Shown in pieces: positions 46,799 to 55,422 of a DNA stretch of 64,000 bases. The position numbers and the translations under genes are program-made. Each line of letters begins with the position of its first letter. Positions within the stretch are counted from its first letter, which is position 1. The notes under the pieces were generated by a model that made no database searches, had not been told where the DNA came from, and was given only the letters and a program-made list of their open reading frames with translations. Source of the DNA: AP-16 sp046727735 (GTDB taxonomy: Bacteria; Pseudomonadota; Alphaproteobacteria; Rhizobiales; Xanthobacteraceae); assembly GCA_046727735.1 (NCBI GenBank), contig JBKPDF010000052.1, positions 40,427-104,426 of the forward strand, given 5' to 3'.

Positions 46799-47662
46799 AT
46801 GGGAATCGATTACGCGCGGCTGAAAGCCTGGCCGTTTCCCGACGTGAAGCAACGCTACAGCGCTAAAGACGCGATCCTCTACGCATTGGGGGTCGGGCTC
46901 GGCCGCGATCCGGTCGATGCCGACGAACTGCGGTTCCTGTACGAGGACGGCCTTGCGGTGCTGCCGACCTTCGCGGTCGTGCTCGGCTATCCGGGCGGCT
47001 GGCTGCGCGATCCCAGGACCGGCGTCGATTGGAAGCAGGTGCTGCACGGCGAACAGGAGCTTCTGCTGCATCGGCCGCTGCCGCCCGAAGCCGAGGTGGT
47101 CGGTCGCACCCACATCGAGGAGATCACCGACAAGGGTCCCGGCAAGGGCGCGCTGATCTATTCGACCCGGGAGGTCAGCGACACGACGACCGGCGAGCTG
47201 TTGTGCACGCTCAAGTCGACCACGTTCTGCCGCGGCGACGGCGGCTTCGGCGGGCCGGCGGGTCCGACCAAGATTCCGCACCCGATCCCGCAGACGCCGC
47301 ATGATCTTGCGTGCGATCTCCCGACTTCGCCGCGCGCCGCGTTGATCTACCGGCTGTCGGGCGATTACAACCCGTTGCACATCGATCCCGCCGTGGCGCG
47401 GGTCGCCGGATTTCCCAGGCCGATCTTGCACGGGCTTGGGACCTACGGGGTTGCCGGACACGCGCTGCTGAAATCGCTGTGCGGCTATGATCCGAGCCGG
47501 CTCGAGCGCATGGACGTGCGTTTCTCCGCTGTGGTTTTTCCCGGCGAGACCATCCGCACCGAGATCTGGCGGACCGCACCCGGGCAGGCGGCGTTCCGCT
47601 GCCGCGTGCTCGAACGCGACGCGGTCGTGCTCAACAACGGCTATGCCGAATATCGCCAATGA
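46799..47662 (+). CDS. MaoC-family enoyl-CoA hydratase (double hotdog)
   Basis: 287 residues from the ATG at 46799 (a TTG at 46775 is possible). The C-terminal hotdog carries the hydratase-2 motif LSGDYNPLHIDPAVARVAGF followed by PILHGLGTYG, giving the catalytic Asp/His pair. The N-terminal half (IDYARLKAWPF.DVKQRYSAKD) is the partner hotdog of the type-2 enoyl-CoA hydratases. It hydrates trans-2-enoyl-CoA to the (R)-3-hydroxyacyl-CoA. Two condensing/thiolase genes follow directly. Confidence 0.9.
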   Translation: MGIDYARLKAWPFPDVKQRYSAKDAILYALGVGLGRDPVDADELRFLYEDGLAVLPTFAVVLGYPGGWLRDPRTGVDWKQVLHGEQELLLHRPLPPEAEVVGRTHIEEITDKGPGKGALIYSTREVSDTTTGELLCTLKSTTFCRGDGGFGGPAGPTKIPHPIPQTPHDLACDLPTSPRAALIYRLSGDYNPLHIDPAVARVAGFPRPILHGLGTYGVAGHALLKSLCGYDPSRLERMDVRFSAVVFPGETIRTEIWRTAPGQAAFRCRVLERDAVVLNNGYAEYRQ

Positions 47663-47673
47663 GGGAGTAAGAC

Positions 47674-49146
47674 TTGGTCGGCATCCAGAAATTCGGCGGC
47701 TACATCCCGCGGCTGCGATTGAGCCGCAAGGCCATCGTCGACGCGCATTCCTGGGCCAATCCGGCGCTCAAGCCCCAAGCGAAATCCGAACGCGCGATCT
47801 GCAATTGGGACGAGGATGCGGTGACGATGGCGGTCGAGGCGGCACGCGACTGCCTCGGGCAGAACAGCCGCGCCGACGTCGCGGCGCTGTATTTTGCCTC
47901 GACGTCGGCGCCGTTCGACGACCGGCAGAACGCCGGGATCGTCGCCGAGGCGCTCAATGTCGGCGGCAAGGCCGCGGCCATCGACATATCCGGTTCGCAG
48001 CGCGCCGGCACTTCGGCGTTGATCGCTGCCGCCGGCGCGGCCGCGCTCGATCGCAAACCGGCGCTCGTCGTCGCCGCTGAGCAGCGCCGCACCGCCGCCG
48101 CAAGCCCGCTCGAGCTTTCGAGCGGCGACGGCAGCGCGGCGGTGCTGCTCGGGCCGACCGACGGCGTCGCCAAGCTCGTCGCGCAGCATTCGGCTGCGGT
48201 CGATTTCGTCGACCATTATCGCGGCCATGGCCGCGAGTTCGATTACGTTTGGGAGGAGCGCTGGATCCGCGACGAAGGCTATCTGAAGATCGTGCCGGCC
48301 GCGGTCAAAGCGCTGATGGACAAGGCCGGGGTCGCGCCGGACGGGATCCGGCATTTCTGCCTGCCGTGCACGCTGCCGCGCGTGCCGGAGACGATCGCGC
48401 AGCGCCTGGGTCTTCCCGCTTCGAGCTTGCGCGACCAGCTCGCGGCGGGTTGCGGCGACACCGGCGCGAGCCATGCGCTCGTGATGCTGGTGCATGCGCT
48501 CGAACAGGCGGCGCCCGGAGAGCGCATCCTGGTGGTCGGCTTCGGCCAGGGCTGCGACGTGCTGCTGTTCGAGACGACCGATGCGCTTGCCGCAAGCGTG
48601 CGGCCCGCCGGCATCGGCCGATCGCTCGCCCGCGGCAAGATCGAGAGCAATTACCAGAAATACCTGGCGTTCAACGACCTCGTGAAGATCGAAAAGGGGA
48701 TGCGCGCCGAGGTCGACCGCCTCACTCCGCTCAGCACGCTTTACCGCAAGCGCGGCATGCTGCTCGGGCTCGTCGGCGGCCGCTGCCGGATTTGCGGCAC
48801 GCTGCAGTTCCCGAAGTCGCGCATCTGCGTCAATCCGAACTGCAACGCCTTCCACAGCCAGGACAACGAGTCGTTCGCCGATTTCCCGGCGCGCGTGCTG
48901 TCGTGGTCGGCCGATTATCTGACCTATTCGCCGGACCCGCCCGCCTATTACGGCATGGTGCAGTTCGATCCCGGCGGCCGGCTGATGGCGGATTTCACCG
49001 ATGTCGACCGCGGCGCGGTCGAGGTCGGCATGAACATGCGCATGGTGTTCCGCGTCAAGGAGCGCGATGGGCAGCGCGGCTTCGTGCGTTATTTCTGGAA
49101 GGCGGCGCCGGCCGACGCGCCGGCGCAAGAAAGATCGGAGGCTTGA
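47674..49146 (+). CDS. Condensing-enzyme (HMG-CoA synthase/KAS III-like) fused to a zinc-ribbon OB-fold (DUF35) domain
   Basis: 490 residues from a TTG with GGGAG 6 bases upstream. Residues ~1-330 have the thiolase-superfamily layout (AALYFASTSAPFDDRQNAGI, SGDGSAAVLLG, VGFGQGCDVLLFE). Residues ~365-490 form a DUF35 module: zinc ribbon CRICGTLQFP...CVNPNC, then an OB-fold (VLSWSADYLTYSPDPPAYYG). Where condensing enzymes carry the nucleophilic Cys, this reads ISGSQRAGTSA, so that Cys appears absent. Fusion of modules that are usually separate subunits suggests a combined thiolase/aldolase complex with the next gene. Confidence 0.85.
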   Translation: MVGIQKFGGYIPRLRLSRKAIVDAHSWANPALKPQAKSERAICNWDEDAVTMAVEAARDCLGQNSRADVAALYFASTSAPFDDRQNAGIVAEALNVGGKAAAIDISGSQRAGTSALIAAAGAAALDRKPALVVAAEQRRTAAASPLELSSGDGSAAVLLGPTDGVAKLVAQHSAAVDFVDHYRGHGREFDYVWEERWIRDEGYLKIVPAAVKALMDKAGVAPDGIRHFCLPCTLPRVPETIAQRLGLPASSLRDQLAAGCGDTGASHALVMLVHALEQAAPGERILVVGFGQGCDVLLFETTDALAASVRPAGIGRSLARGKIESNYQKYLAFNDLVKIEKGMRAEVDRLTPLSTLYRKRGMLLGLVGGRCRICGTLQFPKSRICVNPNCNAFHSQDNESFADFPARVLSWSADYLTYSPDPPAYYGMVQFDPGGRLMADFTDVDRGAVEVGMNMRMVFRVKERDGQRGFVRYFWKAAPADAPAQERSEA

Positions 49147-49148
49147 TC

Positions 49149-50354
49149 ATGGCCAGCGGCATTCGCGACAAGGTCGCCATTCTGGGCATGGGGTGCTCGA
49201 AATTCGGCGAGCGCTGGGACGCCGACGCCGAGGACCTCATCGTCGAGGCCTACGAGGAGGCGCTCGCCGACGCCGGCATCGAGACCAAGCAGATCGAGGC
49301 GGCGTGGTTCGCGACCGCGATCGAGGAACAGCACGTCGGCAAATCCGGCGTGCCGCTCGCGGTGGCGCTGCGGCTCCCCTACATCCCGGTGACGCGGGTG
49401 GAGAATTATTGCGCGTCCGGTTCCGACGCGTTTCGCGGCGCGACTTACGCGGTCGCATCGGGCGCCTGCGACATCGCGCTCGCGCTCGGCTGCGAGAAGC
49501 TCAAAGACACCGGCTACGGCGGCCTGCCGCAGCGGAGCCGCGGCGCGCTCAATTCGATGTACTGGGCGAACGTCTCCGCTCCCGGCAGCTTCGCCCAGCT
49601 CGCCGCCGCCTATCGGGCCAAGCACGGCATGCAGGGCGCCGATCTCAAGCGCGCGATGGCGCATATTTCGGTCAAGAGCCACGACAACGGCAGCCGCAAT
49701 CCGAAGGCGCATCTCAAGAACAAGATCAGCATGGAGCAGGTGCTCAACGCCGCGATGGTGGCCGAGCCGCTCGGACTCTTCGATTGCTGCGGGGTGAGCG
49801 ACGGCGCGGCCTGTGCGATCGTCACCACGCCGGAGATCGCCAAAACTCTCGGCAAACGCGACCTGATCTCGGTCAAGGCGCTGCAGCTCGCGGTCTCGAA
49901 CGGGGTCGAGGCGCAGCACAATTCCTGGGACGGCAGCTATTTCGCCACGACCCGCATCGCCGCGAAGCGCGCCTATCACGAGGCCGGGATCGACGACCCG
50001 CGCAACGAGATCGATCTCGTCGAGGCCCACGACTGTTTCTCGGTGACCGAGCTCGTCACCATGGAGGATCTGGCGATCTCGCCCGAGGGCGGCGCGCCGC
50101 GCGACGTGATGGACGGCTTCTTCGATGCCGACGGAAAAATCCCCTGTCAGATCGACGGCGGTCTGAAATGCTTCGGACATCCGATCGGCGCCTCGGGCCT
50201 GCGGATGATCTACGAGATCTATCTGCAGATGCAGGGGCGCGCCGGGCCGCGGCAGCGGCAGAGGGAGGCGGCGCGCGGCCTCGTGCACAACCTCGGCGGC
50301 TTCCCGCACCAGAACGTCTGCTCGATCGCGATCGTCGGCCGTCACGGCGCGTAG
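49149..50354 (+). CDS. Thiolase / acetyl-CoA acetyltransferase of the SCP-x (lipid-transfer) type
   Basis: 401 residues, starting 2 bases after the preceding stop. The nucleophilic Cys is Cys88 in ENYCASGSDAF, the catalytic His are His294 in EAHDCFSVTE and His344 in LKCFGHPIGASG. SCP-x type thiolases cleave 3-oxoacyl-CoAs, often branched or steroid side-chain substrates, and commonly pair with DUF35 proteins. With the MaoC hydratase and the DUF35 fusion it makes a three-enzyme beta-oxidation-like unit. Confidence 0.92.
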   Translation: MASGIRDKVAILGMGCSKFGERWDADAEDLIVEAYEEALADAGIETKQIEAAWFATAIEEQHVGKSGVPLAVALRLPYIPVTRVENYCASGSDAFRGATYAVASGACDIALALGCEKLKDTGYGGLPQRSRGALNSMYWANVSAPGSFAQLAAAYRAKHGMQGADLKRAMAHISVKSHDNGSRNPKAHLKNKISMEQVLNAAMVAEPLGLFDCCGVSDGAACAIVTTPEIAKTLGKRDLISVKALQLAVSNGVEAQHNSWDGSYFATTRIAAKRAYHEAGIDDPRNEIDLVEAHDCFSVTELVTMEDLAISPEGGAPRDVMDGFFDADGKIPCQIDGGLKCFGHPIGASGLRMIYEIYLQMQGRAGPRQRQREAARGLVHNLGGFPHQNVCSIAIVGRHGA

Positions 50355-50368
50355 CGACATCGCTGAAA

Positions 50369-50508
50369 CTCGTCGTCCCGGCCAAGCGACCCCGGACTTC
50401 ATCCGGGGGAGCGCGAGCCGGGACCCATGCACACCTCGCTGCGAATTACGGAACAATTCGTGTTCATAGGTCCCGGCTCTCGCGCTTCGCGCTCGGCCGG
50501 AACGACGA
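50369..50508. repeat. Dispersed repeat, family B, long copy 2
   Basis: Begins CTCGTCGTCCCGGCCAAGCG and ends GGCCGGAACGACGAG, with GACTTCATCCGGGG and paired GGGACCCATG/CATAGGTCCC modules. It overlaps the possible upstream ATG (50427) of the MFS gene, one reason for using a later start. Confidence 0.8.
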
Positions 50509-50513
50509 GACCG

Positions 50514-51725
50514 ATGATGATCGAGCAATCCCCATCGTTTCTGCGCTGGCGCGAGATTCCGGCGAGCATCTGGGCGCTCGGGCTGGTCTCGCTGCTGATG
50601 GACGTCTCCTCGGAGATGATCCATGCGCTCTTGCCGTTGTATCTGGTCACCGTGCTCGGCGCCTCGACCCTGACGGTCGGCGTCATCGAAGGCATCGCGG
50701 AGGCGACCGCTTCGATCACGAAAATCTTCTCCGGCGCGCTGAGCGATTTCTTGGGGAGACGCAAGTTCTTGGCCGCGTTCGGCTACGGCCTCGCCGCGCT
50801 GTCGAAGCCGGCCTTCCCGCTTGCCCCGAGCGTCGGCTGGCTCACCGCCGCGCGCTTCGTCGACCGCCTGGGAAAGGGCATCCGGGATGCGCCGCGGGAC
50901 GCACTGCTGGCCGATCTCAGTCCGCCGCAACTGCGCGGCGCGAGCTTCGGGCTGCGCCAGTCGCTCGACACCGTCGGCGCCTTCGTCGGCCCGCTGCTCG
51001 CGATGCTGTTCATGCTGCTCACCGCCGATCGTTTCACGCTGGTGTTCTGGATCGCGGTCGTGCCGGCTTTCCTGTCGGTCGCCGTCATGATTTTCGGCGT
51101 GAGCGAGCCGGATCGGCCGGCCGCAGGGCCCGTGCGCAATCCGTTGCGACGCGCCGAGCTTGCCCGGCTTCCGGTGATCTATTGGATCATCGTCGCGGTC
51201 GCGACGTTGTTCACGCTGGCGCGGTTTTCCGAGGCGTTCCTGCTGCTCCGCGCACAATCGGTCGGTCTCGATGTGGCCCTCGTCCCCATCGTGATGGTGG
51301 TGATGAACGTCGTCTACGCGGCGGCGGCCTGGCCGGCCGGCGCGCTGTCCGACGCCGTCGGCCGATTCGGTGTGCTCAGCGTGGGCTTCGCGATGCTCGT
51401 CCTCTCCGATCTGGCGCTGGCGTACGCGCAAAATATCGCCTGGGTCGGCATCGGTGTCGCGCTCTGGGGCCTGCACATGGGCCTGACCCAAGGCCTGCTC
51501 TCGGCGCTCGTCGCCGATACCGCGCCCGCCGCGCTGCGCGGCACCGCGTTCGGCATGTTCAATCTCCTCACCGGGCTCGCCATGCTGGCCGCCAGCATTG
51601 TGGCCGGCGGCTTATGGGATCTGTTCGGCCCGCGCGGCACGTTTCTGGCGGGCGCAGGCTTCACCGCCGCGGCGCTGCTCGCGTTGGCGCTGCTGCGCGG
51701 AGCAATCGGGCCGACCGCACGCTAG
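50514..51725 (+). CDS. MFS transporter
   Basis: 403 residues with twelve likely membrane segments. The loop-2/3 MFS motif is GALSDFLGRRKFL, and its half-repeat AGALSDAVGRFGVL is found in the second half. The N-terminus SLLMDVSSEMIHALLPLYLV is typical of a branch of drug/metabolite exporters that includes putative Ni/Co-type and tetracycline-like proteins. Tandem ATGs at 50514 and 50517; the substrate is unknown. Confidence 0.9.
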   Translation: MMIEQSPSFLRWREIPASIWALGLVSLLMDVSSEMIHALLPLYLVTVLGASTLTVGVIEGIAEATASITKIFSGALSDFLGRRKFLAAFGYGLAALSKPAFPLAPSVGWLTAARFVDRLGKGIRDAPRDALLADLSPPQLRGASFGLRQSLDTVGAFVGPLLAMLFMLLTADRFTLVFWIAVVPAFLSVAVMIFGVSEPDRPAAGPVRNPLRRAELARLPVIYWIIVAVATLFTLARFSEAFLLLRAQSVGLDVALVPIVMVVMNVVYAAAAWPAGALSDAVGRFGVLSVGFAMLVLSDLALAYAQNIAWVGIGVALWGLHMGLTQGLLSALVADTAPAALRGTAFGMFNLLTGLAMLAASIVAGGLWDLFGPRGTFLAGAGFTAAALLALALLRGAIGPTAR

Positions 51726-51844
51726 GTATTGCTCGCCGACCGGCGATGTTGCCGAACCGCCGGAGCGCGGCGAGAATATGCTCACATATGGCAGGAACCG
51801 GATTGGTCCGGGCCCGTGGATCGTCCGCGCGAGGGGAGGGGGAC

Positions 51845-52174
51845 ATGGCGAAGCTGATTGCGATCTTGCTGATCTTGGGCGTCGTCGTCTTGCTGGGCTT
51901 GGGCTGGGCCGCACGATCCGAGACGGCGTACTATTGGTTCTATCATCTGCGCGATCTCACCGGCGATTGGTTCGGCCTGTGGGCTACGCCCAAGGGCACG
52001 AAGCTGATCGACGAAAGTCCGTTTCCGCCGCGCGTGCTCGTGCAGGTCGTGCTCAGCATTGTGTTGGCCGTGGTGAGCCTGCTCGTGATCCGCTCCGAGC
52101 GCTACGGCCCCACGTCGCGGCATTGGGCCTACGGCGCGCTCGGCGTCCTGCTCGGCTTCTGGCTGAAGGCGTGA
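51845..52174 (+). CDS. Small membrane protein, unknown function
   Basis: 109 residues with a GGGGAGGGGG site right upstream. An N-terminal membrane helix (about 3-22), a hydrophilic middle with WFYHLRDLTGDWFGLWATP, and two further helices near the C-terminus. Its reading frame is open far upstream, but the composition there is shadow. No family recognised. Confidence 0.65.
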   Translation: MAKLIAILLILGVVVLLGLGWAARSETAYYWFYHLRDLTGDWFGLWATPKGTKLIDESPFPPRVLVQVVLSIVLAVVSLLVIRSERYGPTSRHWAYGALGVLLGFWLKA

Positions 52175-52188
52175 TGTAAGCCGACGAT

Positions 52189-52354
52189 TCCGTCGTCCCG
52201 GACGAGGCGCGTAAGCGCCGCGATCCGGGACCCATGAACACCGAGCTATCGCCAATCGGTGTTCATTGGTTCCGGCCCCCCGCTTCCGCGGGGACAAGTC
52301 TCGCGCGGAGCCTGCCCCGGGCTCGATCCGGGGTGCTCGGCCGGAACGACGACG
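52189..52354. repeat. Dispersed repeat, family B, long copy 3
   Basis: CCGTCGTCCCGGACGAGGCG at the left and GGCCGGAACGACGACG at the right. Internal palindromes include GGCGCGTAAGCGCC, ACCGAGCTATCGCCAATCGGT and CCCCGGGCTCGATCCGGGG; the last is shared with family A, so the two families exchange modules. Confidence 0.8.
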
Positions 52355-52356
52355 CT

Positions 52357-53319
52357 TCACAATCCCCGCAAGAACTCGATCAGCGCCGCGTTGACGCGGT
52401 CGGGCGCCTCCTGCTGCACCCAGTGCCCCGCGCCCGGAATGATCTCGGTTTTCCGCACGCCGGGCAGCAGCTGTTTGATATTTTCGACCGCCGACTTCAT
52501 TCCCGGCATGCGCAGCACGCCGTCGCGCTCGCCGGCGACGAACAGCGATGGCTGGCGGATCGGTGCGTGGATGAACGGCGCCATCAGCTCCCAATTGCGG
52601 TGAATGTTGCGGTACCAATTGAAGCCGCCGCGAAAGCCGCTGCGGCGGAAGCTTTCGGCATATGCCTCGAGATCCTGCTCGCTCAACCAGGGCAACGGCA
52701 TTTCGGTGTCGAACATATTGTCGATGAGGCCGCCCCCCGGTGCCCGGAACGCCTTCCAGTATTTTCCCTCGGGAAGGCTGCCGGACGCCGAATAGAGCAT
52801 GCGCCGCAGCGATGTGGTCACGTCGCGCTCGAACTCGCGCTCGGCGACCCCCGGCTCCTGGAAATACATCATGTAGAAATCGGTAAGCCCGCCTTTCTTG
52901 AGCACGTCGATCAGGCTGACCTTGCCGCGCGGCGAATAGGGCACGCTCATGCCGACCACCGCGCGGAAGCGGTCGGGCCGCATCAGCGCCGCGTGCCAGG
53001 CGACCGGCGCCCCCCAGTCGTGACCGACGATGACCGCCTCGGGAATTGCCAGCGCATCGAGCAGGCCGACCATGTCGCCCACGATGTGCAGCTGAGTGTA
53101 GGCCTCGATCGGCGCCGGCGCGTCGCTGCGGCCATAGCCGCGCATGTCGGGCGCGAGCGCCCGGAACCCCGCGCGCGCCAGCGCCGACAATTGATGGCGC
53201 CAGGAATACCAGGTCTCGGGCCAGCCGTGACAGAACACGACCGCGGGACCTTGGCCCATCTCGGCCACATGCAGGCGGATGCCGTTCGCTTCGATGGTGT
53301 GGTGCTCGGGCGCGTCCAT
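52357..53319 (-). CDS. Alpha/beta hydrolase, epoxide hydrolase-like
   Basis: 320 residues, GGAG 6 bases before the ATG at 53319. The oxyanion HGWPETWYSWR, the nucleophile elbow VGHDWGAPVAW with Asp (not Ser) as nucleophile, and a C-terminal IIPGAGHWVQQE His fit soluble epoxide hydrolases; a haloalkane dehalogenase-like reaction is the alternative. Cytoplasmic. Substrate unknown. Confidence 0.9.
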   Translation of the reverse strand: MDAPEHHTIEANGIRLHVAEMGQGPAVVFCHGWPETWYSWRHQLSALARAGFRALAPDMRGYGRSDAPAPIEAYTQLHIVGDMVGLLDALAIPEAVIVGHDWGAPVAWHAALMRPDRFRAVVGMSVPYSPRGKVSLIDVLKKGGLTDFYMMYFQEPGVAEREFERDVTTSLRRMLYSASGSLPEGKYWKAFRAPGGGLIDNMFDTEMPLPWLSEQDLEAYAESFRRSGFRGGFNWYRNIHRNWELMAPFIHAPIRQPSLFVAGERDGVLRMPGMKSAVENIKQLLPGVRKTEIIPGAGHWVQQEAPDRVNAALIEFLRGL

Positions 53320-53409
53320 GGCGATCTCCGGTGCGCGTGCACAGCGCGCGCAGGAACTTAGCATTTTGCCGCACGTTGCCGCCGTGGGGTTTCGCTACCG
53401 GAGCCGCCG

Positions 53410-53547
53410 CGTTGCATCGGCACGCCGGACAATCTAGTGCGCCTGATCCTCGACCCACGCGGGCTCGATCCGAAGACGCGGATGCCGCAGACCGGAATTT
53501 CCGAGCAAGAAGCGCGCGATGTTGCCGCGTACCTGTATCTGCATTGA
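53410..53547 (+). pseudogene. Orphan C-terminal fragment of a c-type cytochrome
   Basis: One frame reads IGTPDNLVRLILDPRGLDPK then TRMPQTGISEQEARDVAAYL and YLH before a stop at 53545-53547. This is the C-terminal pattern of class I cytochromes c: the Met ligand in RMPQTG and the last helix EARDVAAYLYLH. The CxxCH heme site and start are missing; upstream in frame there is a stop (TAG at 53359). It is a gene remnant between the hydrolase and the next small gene. Confidence 0.7.
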
Positions 53548-53688
53548 TTCGCGACGCCGCGCACGACGCTCGCAGCGCCGCAAGGGGTTGCCGTAGTTAT
53601 CCACAGGTTTCCACAGCCCTCGTCTGCGGCCGCATTCTTCCCGTGGGGCCCGAAGCTAGAATGGGCGGGCCCGCCACGGAGAAGCCCC

Positions 53689-53895
53689 ATGGGTGAGTTG
53701 GTATTTTTGTGCCCGAAGACCGCGCGCGAGATAGAGACCGGCATCAACACCGATCGCGGCAGCATCGCGCGCACGCGTCGGCGCACCATTTATCTCGATT
53801 GTCCGCACTGCCAGGAGACCCACAGCTTCAAGGTCTCCCAAGGCTGGATCGACAATTACGCGCGCGCCATACCGCCGCTCGTCGAAACCGCTTGA
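53689..53895 (+). CDS. Small zinc-binding-like protein
   Basis: 68 residues with GGAG 7 bases upstream. It starts GELVFLCPKTAREIETGINT and has CPHCQETHSFKV further on, so a Cys near residue 8 plus the CPHC pair and a His could bind zinc. The family is common in Bradyrhizobiaceae and uncharacterised. Confidence 0.7.
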   Translation: MGELVFLCPKTAREIETGINTDRGSIARTRRRTIYLDCPHCQETHSFKVSQGWIDNYARAIPPLVETA

Positions 53896-53917
53896 GCCCG
53901 CGGCGCGGCGCGCCTGC

Positions 53918-54778
53918 TCACTCTCCGCCCATGCAAGGCGTCGCACGCATTCCGTCTTGATTGCTCCAGCATCCGGTCGATCCGGCCGCTCCCGAGCCCG
54001 CGTTTTGCGTACGCGCCATGCGGCTCACGGTCCGCCGCGGCCGCGCCTCGGCCGCCCGCGGGCGCACCGCGCGCCCGAGCAGCGACAGAAAGGCTTTGCC
54101 CGGATCTTTGATGCGCGCACCACGCCCGACCTCGCGGTGCGGCGGCGCCTTCGCTCCGCGACGCGTTTGCGCGTTGTCGCGAGGCGGCGCAGCAGTGGTT
54201 TCGCGCGAGCTTTCCGGCGGAAGCGGCGCGAGCGCCGGCGCGTCCGGCGCACGCGCCATGCCGAACGCCGCAAGCTGTTCGCGGGAGCCGTCCGGCTGAG
54301 GTTGGGCGGCTTGCGTATACGGGGGTTCGGTGCGTGCCGCCGCACTCCTGTCGATGATCGACGCGTCACTCGAGCGCGCCGCGAGCGCGAAACGCGGCTC
54401 ATCGCCGCTGGGGCCGGTCGAATTCGCGATCAGCGCCGGCGCGGGCGCTTCCGCCGCCGGCTCCGATGCCGGTTCCTGCGGGAACATGCCGACGAGGCCG
54501 GCGCTCACCAGTGCCGAGACCGCGCAGCTTGCGATCGTGATGATCCAATGCCGCCGCTCGGCTCTTCGGCTGAGCTCGACGAAGCGGTAGAGCGCGCGCC
54601 GTTCCGGATCGTTGAGTGCGTTGCGCGCGGCGACGATCGCCTTGAATTGCGCTTCCGCCGCGCGGTTCTCGGGATTGACGTCGGGATGACAGGCCTTGGC
54701 GGCCTCGCGGAACGCGCTCGCGATCGCCTTCTCGTCGGCATCTGGCGCGACGCCGAGGACGTCATAGGGCGTTTTCAT
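53918..54778 (-). CDS. J-domain (DnaJ-like) protein with membrane anchor
   Basis: 286 residues. Residues 1-65 are a J-domain: YDVLGVAPDADEKAIASAFR, then the HPD motif in ACHPDVNPENR, which activates Hsp70/DnaK. One membrane helix (about residues 78-98) follows. The remaining ~180 residues are Ala/Pro/Arg-rich and low in order. It probably recruits DnaK to the inner membrane, with the J-domain in the cytoplasm. Confidence 0.88.
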   Translation of the reverse strand: MKTPYDVLGVAPDADEKAIASAFREAAKACHPDVNPENRAAEAQFKAIVAARNALNDPERRALYRFVELSRRAERRHWIITIASCAVSALVSAGLVGMFPQEPASEPAAEAPAPALIANSTGPSGDEPRFALAARSSDASIIDRSAAARTEPPYTQAAQPQPDGSREQLAAFGMARAPDAPALAPLPPESSRETTAAPPRDNAQTRRGAKAPPHREVGRGARIKDPGKAFLSLLGRAVRPRAAEARPRRTVSRMARTQNAGSGAAGSTGCWSNQDGMRATPCMGGE

Positions 54779-54999
54779 CGTACACCGTACAAAGCTTCGA
54801 TGCGAACCGCGCGGCCCCGGCCGTCACTTGAGCGCAAATTAGGGGCGGAATCGTGTCACGATCGGGTGCAATGCCGCCCGAAGCCTGCCGGAGTTTTGCC
54901 CGCGCGCCGCGCGCGCCGCGCCGGGGCGCGCGGGGGTAGGCCCTCGCCCTCCGGTTCACGTGCGTATCTGCGCAGAACGGTAGAAAGGTATTGAACGTT

Positions 55000-55207
55000 G
55001 CTCGGAGCAAGCTGCATTCGACTCCCTCTCCCCGGAGGGGGAGAGGGAGCGGGGCTACCCCGTCGCGTATGCGCGACGGGGGCCCCGGGGTGAGGGGGGA
55101 CGGGCGTGGTGAACTTATGGATCGTAGCCCCTCACCCGATCCTCGCCTTCGGCGAGGATCGACCCCGGATCAGGTCCGGGGCAGGCTCTCTCCTGTCTGG
55201 GGAGAGG
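55000..55207. repeat. Dispersed palindromic repeat, family A, copy 7
   Basis: Left CTCCCTCTCCCCGGAGGGGGAG, a short GTCGCGTATGCGCGAC hairpin, then GATCCTCGCC-TTC-GGCGAGGATC and CCCCGGATCAGGTCCGGGG, ending CTCTCCTGTCTGGGGAGAG. The left flank TCGGAGCAAG..GCATTC is the same as in copy 1. Longest copy in the window; it lies just upstream of the tRNA gene. Confidence 0.85.
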
Positions 55208-55306
55208 TGAAGGCTGGCCCGGCCCGCGCACGCGATGAGGCCAAGGACTACCATGATGCCGCAGCGCGCTTGGCGTGGATTGAGGATTGCGCTACCCCGA
55301 CGCGCG

Positions 55307-55383
55307 GCGCCGGTAGCTCAGCTGGATAGAGCACCAGACTTCGAATCTGGGGGTCAGGGGTTCGAATCCCTTCCGGCGCGCCA
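55307..55383 (+). tRNA. tRNA-Arg (anticodon TCG)
   Basis: 77 bases forming a full cloverleaf. The acceptor stem GCGCCGG pairs with CCGGCGC, the D-arm is GCTCAGCTGGATAGAGC, the anticodon arm CCAGA-CTTCGAA-TCTGG gives anticodon TCG, and the T-arm is AGGGG-TTCGAAT-CCCT, followed by G and an encoded CCA. The DNA after it changes in composition and gene content, so the 3' end is a likely integration site. Confidence 0.95.
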
Positions 55384-55422
55384 ATCTTATCAACTGCTTG
55401 GCAAGAGTCCAGTTGGACTAAT

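Noticed and set aside
49089..51491. An 800-codon minus-strand open frame
   Set aside because: Antisense shadow of thiolase and MFS transporter genes, which have clear active-site and membrane patterns.
49067..52174. A 1035-codon plus-strand open frame
   Set aside because: Arg-rich shadow of the thiolase and MFS genes; only its last 109 codons (from 51845) are a believable gene.
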